A stretch of 64,000 nt of DNA. Source: Paraburkholderia diazotrophica. GTDB lineage: Bacteria; Pseudomonadota; Gammaproteobacteria; Burkholderiales; Burkholderiaceae. Under the pieces are notes generated by a model that saw only the letters and a program-made list of their open reading frames with translations, had not been told where the DNA came from and made no database searches. The translations under genes and the position numbers were made by a program. Each line of letters starts with the position of its first letter. Position 1 is the stretch's first letter. The stretch spans positions 116,975-180,974 of the forward strand of contig NZ_FNYE01000015.1 of the NCBI RefSeq assembly GCF_900108945.1, in the 5' to 3' direction. Positions 43,537 through 50,976 of this stretch are shown piece by piece.

Positions 43537-45210
43537 ATGACGAATACCGAATCAGCTTCCGGCAGTTTGCAGTCGCCTCACAACTCTCAGGCCACGCATG
43601 GGTCGACGGCTGCGAGCGTGCCGCACGCCACCGGCGACCAGCCGTTCTTCGATTCCGTCGCCTACGGCAACGGGCCCGACGACTCGGTCACCGACACCAG
43701 CGAGGGCGCCGCGATCACGAAGCACACGGTTACGATCGGCGGCAAGAAGATCAGCTACACGGCAACGGCGGGCCATCTGGTGACGGTCGATCCGTCGAGT
43801 TCCCAGCCGAGCGCGAAGATGTTCTACGTCGCGTTCACGCAGGACGACCAGAAGGAAGAGACGCGACCCCTCACGTTCTTCTACAACGGCGGGCCGGGGT
43901 CGTCGTCGGTGTTCGTGCTGCTCGGCTCGTTCGCGCCGCGCCGCATCAAGACGTCGATGCCGGGCTTCACGCCGCCCGCGCCGTATCAGATGGAAGACAA
44001 CCCGGACAGCCTGCTCGACAAGAGCGACCTGGTGTTCATCAACCCGGTCGGCACCGGCTATTCGGCTGCCGTCGCGCCGCGCAAGAACCGCGACTTCTGG
44101 GGCGTCGACCAGGACGCGGACTCGATCAAACAATTCATCAAACGCTTTCTGACGAAAAACAACCGCTGGAATTCGCCGAAATTCCTGTTCGGCGAGTCAT
44201 ACGGCACGGCGCGCAGTTGCGTGCTCGCGTACAAACTGCATGAAGACGGCGTCGATCTGAACGGCGTCACGCTGCAATCGTCGATTCTCGACTACACGCA
44301 GGCGGGCAACCCTGTCGGCGCGCTGCCCACGGCTGCCGCGGACGCGTGGTATCACAAGAAACTCGGCATCGCGCCACGGCCGACGGACCTCGGCCAGTTC
44401 GTCGAAGAAGTGGCGCAGTTCGCGCGCACCGACTATCTGAACGCGCTGCGCAAGTTCCCGACAACCGACAATGCAGTGGTCGAAAAACTGAGCGAGTACA
44501 CGGGCATCGACAAGGCGACGCTGCTCGCGTGGAGCCTCGACATCGCCGGCTACGACAGCCGCGGCAATTCGCTGTTCCTGACCACGCTGCTGAAGTCGCA
44601 AGGGCTTGCGCTCGGCGCGTATGACGGCCGCGTGACCGCGATCGAAACGGGCATTGCAGGCAAGATCGACCCGAACTCGGGCGGCAACGATCCGACCATG
44701 ACGGCCGTCTCGGGCGTCTACACGACGATGTGGAACGTCTATCTGAACGAGCAGCTGAAATTCACGTCGAACTCAGCGTTCACGGATCTGAACGACCAGG
44801 CGTTCAAGTACTGGGACTTCAGCCATATCGATCCGACGGGCGAGCAGAAGGGCGTCGACAGCAAGGGCAACATCATCCTCTATACGGCGGGCGATCTCGC
44901 GGCCGTCATGGCGCTCAACGTGGACCTGAAGGTGCTGTCGGCGAACGGCTTCTACGATTTCGTCACGCCGTTCTATCAGACGGTGATCGACTTGCAGCAG
45001 ATGCCGCTGCTCAGCCAGCAGGTGCGGGACAACCTGTCGGCGCGCTTCTATCCGTCGGGGCATATGGTGTATCTCGACGGCGGCTCGCGCACCGCGCTCA
45101 AGGCCGATCTCGCGACGATGTACGAATCGACGGTGAGCAATACGGAGGCGCTCGGGCGCGTGCGCGCACTGCAGGCGCGAACGGCGTCGAGAACAGCAGG
45201 CACGCACTAG
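43537..45210 (+). CDS. Serine carboxypeptidase, family S10
   Basis: The protein has 557 residues from the ATG at 43537, with GGAG at suitable distance. The family S10 motifs are TFFYNGGPGSSSVF (oxyanion hole, residues 113-126), NPVGTGYSAA, Ser221 in LFGESYGTARS, a late Asp in GFYDFVTP and His in PSGHMVYL. S10 enzymes remove C-terminal residues, usually at acid pH. No signal peptide is present; the first 35 residues are Ser/Thr/His-rich. It lies next to the S53 endopeptidase, so the pair could degrade proteins together. Confidence 0.9.
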   Translation: MTNTESASGSLQSPHNSQATHGSTAASVPHATGDQPFFDSVAYGNGPDDSVTDTSEGAAITKHTVTIGGKKISYTATAGHLVTVDPSSSQPSAKMFYVAFTQDDQKEETRPLTFFYNGGPGSSSVFVLLGSFAPRRIKTSMPGFTPPAPYQMEDNPDSLLDKSDLVFINPVGTGYSAAVAPRKNRDFWGVDQDADSIKQFIKRFLTKNNRWNSPKFLFGESYGTARSCVLAYKLHEDGVDLNGVTLQSSILDYTQAGNPVGALPTAAADAWYHKKLGIAPRPTDLGQFVEEVAQFARTDYLNALRKFPTTDNAVVEKLSEYTGIDKATLLAWSLDIAGYDSRGNSLFLTTLLKSQGLALGAYDGRVTAIETGIAGKIDPNSGGNDPTMTAVSGVYTTMWNVYLNEQLKFTSNSAFTDLNDQAFKYWDFSHIDPTGEQKGVDSKGNIILYTAGDLAAVMALNVDLKVLSANGFYDFVTPFYQTVIDLQQMPLLSQQVRDNLSARFYPSGHMVYLDGGSRTALKADLATMYESTVSNTEALGRVRALQARTASRTAGTH

Positions 45211-45266
45211 CGGCCTCGTGGCGTCTGCGCGGCTGCGCCGGCGCCGTGTTTGGAGCGCAAAGGCAA

Positions 45267-45294
45267 GGGCATCGCGGAATGATTCGCGATGCCC
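45267..45294. terminator. Ten-base-pair hairpin after the S10 peptidase gene
   Basis: GGGCATCGCG (45267-45276) pairs with CGCGATGCCC (45285-45294) across an 8-base loop, 57 bp after the stop. A short TCTTT follows 8 bases later. It may be a weak intrinsic terminator. Confidence 0.4.
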
Positions 45295-45428
45295 GCGATG
45301 TCTTTGACCCCCGCGGAATTGAAAAGCCGAAGTGATTCAAGGCGGGTGTATTTACGTCATGCACCCTGGATGTGTTTTAATTGTCTGCTGAATTAACTCT
45401 TCCGCGTCGTGGCGACGCGCGCTGATCA

Positions 45429-46037
45429 ATGACTGCAGCAAAGGAGAACGCGCTCGACGAGGCGCACACGAGTGGAATCAAATCACCCGCGCGTCGCGCT
45501 ACGCGTGCTGCGGACGTCGCGCAAACGATGCACAAGCGTTGCCTCATGCTCGCCGCGATGGTGGCGGGCTTGCATCTGCATGGGCCCGTCGCGTTTGCAC
45601 AGGACGCGTCGATGCTCGACGAGCGCGTCACGCAGGAGACCATCGCCGATACGATCTGCAAGCCGGGTTACGCCGACACCGTGTCACCGCCGTTCGACGA
45701 CCTGATGGCGCACAAGGACCGGCTGCTCTCCGAGCGTGGCATCGATCCTGACCACGGCACGCGCTATGCGCTGGACCGTCGCGTGCCCGTCGTGCTCGGC
45801 GGCTCGCCGGATGCGCCGGACAATCTCGATCTTCTGCCGTGGGGCGGGCATCGCGGCGAGCGACGCAAGGCGCTGCTGACGGCGAAGCTCAAGCGCTGCG
45901 TCTGCGAAGGGCGCATGTCGCTGAGCGACGCGCAGGCCGCCATCGCGGGCAACTGGTCCGCTCACTATGCGGGCTTCGGCAGCGCGCCTTGCGGCGACGA
46001 TCGAGGCGTCGCGCTCGGCGGCAACGATGGCTCCTGA
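45429..46037 (+). CDS. Secreted protein with a degenerate HNH-nuclease-like core
   Basis: The protein has 202 residues from 45429, or 169 from the ATG at 45528. The latter puts a good signal peptide at the very N-terminus (MHKRCLMLAAM to FAQ). The mature part has TICKPGYADTVSPPF, YALDRRVPVVLGGSPDAPDN and LDLLPW. Secreted proteins with this layout usually carry an LDH-x-VPL-x-LGG-x-N motif like an HNH nuclease. Here the His after Asp116 is Arg117, so metal-dependent cleavage is doubtful. Four later Cys/Cys pairs could stabilise the fold. The function is unknown. Confidence 0.6.
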   Translation: MTAAKENALDEAHTSGIKSPARRATRAADVAQTMHKRCLMLAAMVAGLHLHGPVAFAQDASMLDERVTQETIADTICKPGYADTVSPPFDDLMAHKDRLLSERGIDPDHGTRYALDRRVPVVLGGSPDAPDNLDLLPWGGHRGERRKALLTAKLKRCVCEGRMSLSDAQAAIAGNWSAHYAGFGSAPCGDDRGVALGGNDGS

Positions 46038-46121
46038 GGCTCGCTGCGTCGGCTGCCGGATGCGAGTCCGCCTTTCCGGCGGCCGGAACGCCGGCGAACC
46101 GTCACTTTCTGGAGAATCCAC

Positions 46122-46481
46122 ATGAAGCAACTCTTTCGCGCAACCGTCGCGGCCGTCGTGGCCACGCTTGGCTGCCTTGCCGCCAGCCACGCCGCGTTCG
46201 CCGCGTCGCCGCCGCCGTGCGGCAAGGACGACGCATTGCAGATTCGCGGCGATGCGCCCGGTGCGATCAGCTACGACGTGTACAGCCAGCTGCGGCCTCT
46301 CACGGCGCGGCGTCTCGCGCTCTTTCAGGAAGCGGGCACGGTGAAGCGTCTGCCTGACGGGCTCGACGTATGCGAGATCGCCGACGACGGTATCGCCGAT
46401 CCGACGGCCGTGCTCGTGCATGTGCCGCGAGGCAAGATGGCGTGGTGGGTGAGCGCGGCGAACGTCGAGGACGCGGATTGA
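46122..46481 (+). CDS. Small secreted protein, unknown function
   Basis: The protein has 119 residues with GGAGAATCCAC before the ATG. A signal peptide runs to about residue 28 (cleavage after AFA). The mature part has two Cys (PPPCGKDD and LDVCEIADD) and the C-terminal strands ADPTAVLVHVPRGKMAWWVS, which suggest a small beta-rich periplasmic domain. It follows the HNH-like gene by 84 bp on the same strand and may be co-transcribed. I recognise no family. Confidence 0.65.
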   Translation: MKQLFRATVAAVVATLGCLAASHAAFAASPPPCGKDDALQIRGDAPGAISYDVYSQLRPLTARRLALFQEAGTVKRLPDGLDVCEIADDGIADPTAVLVHVPRGKMAWWVSAANVEDAD

Positions 46482-46572
46482 TTTCGCAGGCGCCGTGCTG
46501 TGAGCGTCGTTTGCTGCGCGGCGCGATTGTGGCTACGCTGGGAGACTGTGAGTCGAGGCCAGCAGCCTTGGA

Positions 46573-46763
46573 TGGGACCAGGGTAAGTGCCAAAGCACTA
46601 ACTCCGGTCGACAGCCAGAGCGCCAACTCTGGTCGACCGCTTTGCGTGGGACCAGAGTGAGTGCTAAAGCACTAACTCCAGCCGACAGCTAAAGTGCCAA
46701 CTCTGGTCGACCGCTTTGCGTGGGACCAGAGTAAGTGCTAAAGCACTAACTCTGGTCGACAGC
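46573..46763. repeat. 74-bp tandem repeat (2.6 copies) with strong hairpins
   Basis: Units lie at 46573-46646, 46647-46720 and 46721-46763 (partial). All begin TGGGACCAG and the first two end TCGACCGCTTTGCG. The third unit contains a nearly perfect 34-base hairpin at 46724-46757: GACCAGAGT and AGTGCT pair with AGCACT and ACTCTGGTC, with only one A-A mismatch. The other units hold weaker versions. It fills the gap between a secreted protein gene and the RRM-like gene. Confidence 0.9.
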
Positions 46764-46817
46764 AAAACCATGCGTCGCTGGTGTGCGTGACCATCATCAA
46801 CGGAGGGCGTCGCGCGT

Positions 46818-47099
46818 ATGAAGATCATCGTGTGGAACATTCCCGAGTCCTGCTCCGAGCAGGAAGTGCGCGATTTTCTCGGCCGCGAACTCGGCCACTA
46901 TGCAAAAGAGATCGAAGTGTTCGAGCAGGGCACGCCGAACGCCTATGCGAACGTGGACGTCGACGCCGACGAACCGTATGTCGCCGATATCATCGCGCAG
47001 CAGTTCAACGGCAAGCTCCTGGGCGGCGTTCCGCTGCAGGTCAGCGCCGTGCCGTTCGGTAGCAACGAAACGCCGCCGACGCCGCCGCGTCGCGAATAG
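46818..47099 (+). CDS. RRM-like RNA-binding protein
   Basis: The protein has 93 residues, with GGAGGG 12 bases before the ATG. The fold is that of an RNA recognition motif: KIIVWNIP (RNP2 position, strand 1), a helix in EQEVRDFLGREL, AYANVDVD (RNP1 position, strand 3), a second helix in VADIIAQQFNG and VPLQVSAVPF (strand 4). The usual RNP1 aromatics are partly replaced. The tail is Pro/Thr-rich. Single-RRM proteins of unknown target occur in several proteobacteria. The hairpin repeats just upstream could be a target, but that is only a guess. Confidence 0.7.
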   Translation: MKIIVWNIPESCSEQEVRDFLGRELGHYAKEIEVFEQGTPNAYANVDVDADEPYVADIIAQQFNGKLLGGVPLQVSAVPFGSNETPPTPPRRE

Positions 47100-47130
47100 C
47101 GCCTGCATGCGGCTTCCGTCAAACGCGCGC

Positions 47131-47967
47131 TCAGCCGAACGGTGTATAAGGCAGCGCGCGCTTGTGCCGGGTGCTTTCGTAGAAGCGCATGACGGTTTCG
47201 AATACCGCTTCGCTGACGGGCTGGCCTTCGAGGAAATCGTCGATGTCATCGTAACGGATGCCGTACGCGTCCTCGTCCGGACGTTGAGGGCGCAACATCT
47301 CGAGGTCGGCGGTCGGCACCTTGTGCGCGAGCGCGTCGCTGGCGCCGAGCGCAGCCGCGAGCGCGCGCACGCGCCGCTTGTTCAGCCCCGCGAGCGGCAG
47401 CACGTCGGCGCCGCCGTCGCCGAACTTCGTAAAGAAGCCCATCACCGATTCCGCCGCGTGATCCGTGCCGATCACGATGCCGTGCCGCGCGCTCGCTGCC
47501 GCGTACTGCGCGATCATCCGCTCGCGCGCCTTGATGTTGCCGTGCACGAAGTCCCGTTGCGAATCGTCGTCAAATCGCAAGCCGCTCGCTAGCAGCGAAT
47601 CGAGCATCGCGTCGGCGGCGGGACGGACGTCGACGGTCAGCGTTTCGTCGGCGCGGATGAACGCCAGCGACTGCTGCGCGTCCGTCTCGTCGTGCTGGAC
47701 GCCGTGAGGCAAACGCATCGCGACGAAGCGCGCTTCGTACTGCGTGCTGCGCAGCCGCTCCACCGCGAGTTGCGCAAGGCGACCCGCCGTCAATGAATCG
47801 ACGCCGCCGCTGATGCCGAGCACGTAGGTCGACAGTCCGCTTGCGCGAAGGTAGTCGGCGAGAAACGCGACGCGCTGCTCGATCTCGTGCGCGGCATCGA
47901 ACGTTCCGGCAACGTGCAGTTCCGCTGCGATCCGCCGCTGACGCGCGGCGCGTTCGTGCTGGTCCAT
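47131..47967 (-). CDS. nadE: NAD(+) synthetase, ammonia-dependent
   Basis: The protein has 278 residues, matching E. coli NadE (275). The ATP pyrophosphatase P-loop SGGVDS is at residues 53-58. Further motifs are VHGNIKARERM, GTDHAAESVMGFFTKFGDGG then ADVLPLAGLNKRRVR, and KVPTADLEMLRPQRPDE. It lacks the nitrilase glutaminase domain, so it uses ammonia to convert deamido-NAD to NAD. GGGGG precedes the ATG. The gene stands alone on the minus strand. Confidence 0.95.
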   Translation of the reverse strand: MDQHERAARQRRIAAELHVAGTFDAAHEIEQRVAFLADYLRASGLSTYVLGISGGVDSLTAGRLAQLAVERLRSTQYEARFVAMRLPHGVQHDETDAQQSLAFIRADETLTVDVRPAADAMLDSLLASGLRFDDDSQRDFVHGNIKARERMIAQYAAASARHGIVIGTDHAAESVMGFFTKFGDGGADVLPLAGLNKRRVRALAAALGASDALAHKVPTADLEMLRPQRPDEDAYGIRYDDIDDFLEGQPVSEAVFETVMRFYESTRHKRALPYTPFG

Positions 47968-48283
47968 CGAAGCCCCCTGGAAAGCGCGTTCACATGAGCG
48001 TCGATGATTGCATGAATGCGCCGGATTGGGTGCGCCGTCATGCGTTGTCTGGTTTAATGTCGAATAACCATAATCAAGTGTCGACGATTAAGGCTTTAAA
48101 TCGATGGCGTATGGCCGTCAATCATCGCGAGGCCCTGCGTTATACGTTTGTCATTTTTCAGCAGGCGGGATCGGGGCGCGTTGCCGCCGAATCCGGAAAC
48201 GCCCGGCGGCACGCCACAAGCGGCTGTGCGGGTTGGGCAACAGGCAGTGATGTTCGACCACAATGAACAGCAAAAAAGAGAAC

Positions 48284-49336
48284 ATGGCAGTTCGTCCGCC
48301 TGCACGAGAGAGGGCGGAATCACAAGACGATGAAGTGCGCAGTGCCGACGGGGCGAGGCTAAGCGGGAAGATCGCGGGAGCGCGGCGGCGTGCGCGCGTC
48401 GTCGCGGCGCGATTCGCGTTGAGCTTTTTCTCTGCGTCGGCGCTGGCCGTGCCGGCGTTCGTCGCAAGCTTCCATGCCGCTCATGCTGCCGATGCGCCGC
48501 AAGACCCGGCGAATCCCGCCGTCGATGCGTCGGCCGTCGCGGCGCGCGATGCCGCGGGTGGCGCGGACCCGCGTCGCGCGCTGCTGATGCGCGACGTGTT
48601 CGCGCGCGACGTGACGCGCCGTCTGAAGGTGCCCGTCGCGGAGCAGCGCGCGTATGGCAATCGCGTGCAACAGGCGCTCGAGGACGACGAGCTTGGGAAT
48701 CTGTCGGGCGAGTATGTGGTGCTCGTCGATCGCAATGAAAACGTGCAGGCGCTTTTCATCTACTTTCGCGCGATACCCGCCGACACATGGCAGATGATCG
48801 GCGCATCGCCCGTCGCGACGGGACGGCCGGGCCAGTACGATCACTTCATCACGCCGCTCGGCGTGTTCGAGCACACGCCGGACAACATGGATTTCCGCGC
48901 GGAAGGCACGATGAACGACAACGGCATCCGCGGCTACGGCGCGCACGACATGCGCGTTTTCGACCTCGGTTGGGCGCAGGCCGAGCGCGGCTGGGGCAAG
49001 GGCGGCATCTCGCAGATGCGCTTTCAGATGCACGCGACCGATCCTGACAAGCTCGAGCCGATTCTCGGCATCCGGCACTCGAAAGGCTGCGTGCGGATGC
49101 CAGCCTCGCTGAACGTGTTTCTCGATCACTACGGCATTCTCGATCGAGAATACGAGGCGCTCATCGACGACGGCAGGTCGCTGTGGGTGCTGCATTCTGA
49201 TCGAATCGCGACGCCGTGGGCGGGACGCTATATCGTCGTCGTCGATTCGCAGCGCAAGGCGCGGCCCGTCTGGTCGCCGCCGCCGAGCAGGAAGGTCCGC
49301 GCGCAGGTGCCGCCCGGCGCCGATACGGCGGATTGA
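48284..49336 (+). CDS. L,D-transpeptidase (YkuD family), periplasmic
   Basis: The protein has about 350 residues from the ATG at 48284 (AAGAG upstream); an ATG at 48263 would add seven. A basic N-terminal region (to about residue 35) and a hydrophobic helix with cleavage after AHA form an unusually long signal peptide. The YkuD core has MHATDPDKLEPILG and GIRHSKGCVRMPASL, with the catalytic His, Ser, Cys and Arg of the HxxxxxSxGCxR pattern. Such enzymes cross-link peptidoglycan or attach proteins to it in the periplasm. The tail is Pro/Arg-rich. Confidence 0.85.
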   Translation: MAVRPPARERAESQDDEVRSADGARLSGKIAGARRRARVVAARFALSFFSASALAVPAFVASFHAAHAADAPQDPANPAVDASAVAARDAAGGADPRRALLMRDVFARDVTRRLKVPVAEQRAYGNRVQQALEDDELGNLSGEYVVLVDRNENVQALFIYFRAIPADTWQMIGASPVATGRPGQYDHFITPLGVFEHTPDNMDFRAEGTMNDNGIRGYGAHDMRVFDLGWAQAERGWGKGGISQMRFQMHATDPDKLEPILGIRHSKGCVRMPASLNVFLDHYGILDREYEALIDDGRSLWVLHSDRIATPWAGRYIVVVDSQRKARPVWSPPPSRKVRAQVPPGADTAD

Positions 49337-49400
49337 CGCCGGATGACGCTTTGGCGGCGCATCGCGGTCGGCTTTGGGCATTCACGATCGCGCCGTCGCG

Positions 49401-49680
49401 ACCGCGCATCCACGATCACGCAATCACGACCTCACAATCACGACCTCACAATCACGACCTCACAATCACGACCTCACAATCACGACGACGCAATCACGAC
49501 CACGCAATCACGACCACGCAATCACGACCTCACAATCACGACCACGCAATCACAACCACACATCCACGACCACACATCCACGACCACACATCCACGACCA
49601 CACATCCACGACCACACATCCACGACCACACATCCACGACCACACATCCACGACCACGCAATCACAGCAGCCCATTCACG
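49401..49680. repeat. 14-bp tandem repeat array, 20 units
   Basis: Units of the form ACCTCACAATCACG / ACCACGCAATCACG occupy the left half. Seven units of ACCACACATCCACG (49555-49652) follow, then two variants. The array fills the convergent gap between the L,D-transpeptidase and EamA genes and its last unit overlaps the EamA stop codon. Because 14 is not divisible by three, any frame reads a 14-residue repeat every three units. Confidence 0.95.
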
Positions 49681-50548
49681 ACCGCGCGAGCAACACGCCA
49701 ATCAGCGCGGCGACAAAGCCCGCCACTTGCACGACTGTCAGCGTTTCGCCGAACCCGACGTAACCTTCGACGGCCGCAAGCGGCGGCGCGAGAAAGAGCA
49801 GCGCCGTCGCGCGCGACGCGTCGCCGCGCCGGACCATCCAGACGAGCAGCGTGACGCTCACGCCCGACAGCATCACGATGCCCCACGCCAGCGACACCCA
49901 CAGCGCCGGCGACGGAATCCATTTGTGCTCGCCGAGCGCCAGCGCGAACACGAGCGCGACGATGGCCGCGCCGAAGTTCTGCACGGCGCTCGCGCTGCGG
50001 ATATCGGCTTTCGATAGCGACGTCTTCTGGATCAGCGTGCCCGCCGTGATCGCGCAAACGGCGAGTATCGACACGGCGACGACCAGCCACTGAGGCACAT
50101 CGCCTTGTGCGACGCTCAGATCCGTGGCCGCGAGCTTTGGCTCCAGCACGAGCGCGACGCCTGCGAGGCCGAGCAGCATTCCCGTCCAGCCGCGCGCGGA
50201 CAGACGCTCGCCGAACAGCGGCGCGGCGACGGCGGCTGTCAGAAGCGGCTGCAACGCGCCGAGCAGCGCCATGATGCCCGCGCTCATGCCTTGCGCGACG
50301 GCCCAGTAGCCCGCGCCCAGATAGACGCCTTGCAGCAGCGCGCCCGCGATCAGATGCTTGCCAAGCGCACGGCCCGTCGGCCATTCGACGCGCGCCACCA
50401 GCGCGGCTGCCATGAACAGCAGCGCAGTGCCGCCGAAGCGCGCGAGCAGGAAGAGATTCGGATCGGCGTAAGGGGTGATCGCACGTGCGACCACGAAACC
50501 CGTCGACCACAGGACGACGAACACAACCGCATTGAGAAAAGCCAGCAT
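49676..50548 (-). CDS. EamA-family (DMT superfamily) exporter
   Basis: The protein has 290 residues from the ATG at 50548 (MLAFLNAVVFVVLWSTGFVV). It has ten membrane helices in two EamA repeats. Family features are ARFGGTALLF in the first half and LFLAPPLAAVEGYVGFGET in the second. Substrates of this family are mostly amino acids or small metabolites. The 3' end touches a 14-bp repeat array and the promoter region holds a 9-bp repeat array, so copy number could affect expression. Confidence 0.87.
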   Translation of the reverse strand: MLAFLNAVVFVVLWSTGFVVARAITPYADPNLFLLARFGGTALLFMAAALVARVEWPTGRALGKHLIAGALLQGVYLGAGYWAVAQGMSAGIMALLGALQPLLTAAVAAPLFGERLSARGWTGMLLGLAGVALVLEPKLAATDLSVAQGDVPQWLVVAVSILAVCAITAGTLIQKTSLSKADIRSASAVQNFGAAIVALVFALALGEHKWIPSPALWVSLAWGIVMLSGVSVTLLVWMVRRGDASRATALLFLAPPLAAVEGYVGFGETLTVVQVAGFVAALIGVLLARS

Positions 50549-50660
50549 CGGAAAGCATCGGAAGCGGACGAAGCCCGCAGTATCGATGCAAGAGGGGCGG
50601 GCCGTCTTGTTCGAGGCTGCATTGCCGCGGCCGGCGCGAGGCACGCGAGCCGTGCGAACG

Positions 50661-50921
50661 AACCGGGCGAACCGGGCGAACCGAGCGAACCGAGCGAACC
50701 GAACGAACCGAACGAACCGAACGAACCGAACGAACCGAGCGAACCGAGCGAACCGAACGAACCGAACGAACCGAGCGAACCGAGCGAACCGAGCGAACCG
50801 AGCGAACCGAGCGAACCGAGCGAACCGAGCGAACCGAGCGAACCGAACGGACCGAACGGACCGAACGGACCGAGCGAACCACGCGACCCACGCGACCCGC
50901 GCGACCCGCGCAAACCGCGCG
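50661..50921. repeat. 9-bp tandem repeat array, 29 units
   Basis: The unit is AACCGAGCG with variants AACCGAACG, AACCGGGCG, GACCGAACG and ACCCGCGCG. As 9 is a multiple of three, each frame encodes a tripeptide repeat: Glu-Pro-Ser/Asn or Asn-Arg-Ala/Thr on the plus strand, and Gly-Ser-Leu/Phe or Ser-Val-Arg on the minus strand. It lies upstream of the EamA gene and just past the 3' end of the UbiB-like gene. Confidence 0.95.
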
Positions 50922-50976
50922 TCCCGTAGCCCGCGTGCGACCTATGCGCCGATCAGCGTGTATCGATACGCACCGC

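Noticed and set aside
46573..46763. CRISPR array
   Set aside because: The 74-bp units are directly contiguous without unique spacers and no cas genes are in the window.
49401..49680. CRISPR-like repeat region
   Set aside because: Units are 14 bp and contiguous with no spacers, which is a minisatellite.
49343..50017. Plus-strand frame with His/Asp/Thr-rich repeats
   Set aside because: It only reflects the 14-bp array and the antisense of the exporter gene, and no ribosome binding site supports it.
50105..50929. Long plus-strand frame with Glu-Pro-Ser repeats
   Set aside because: It is a product of the 9-bp repeat, which keeps all frames open, joined to the antisense of the EamA gene.
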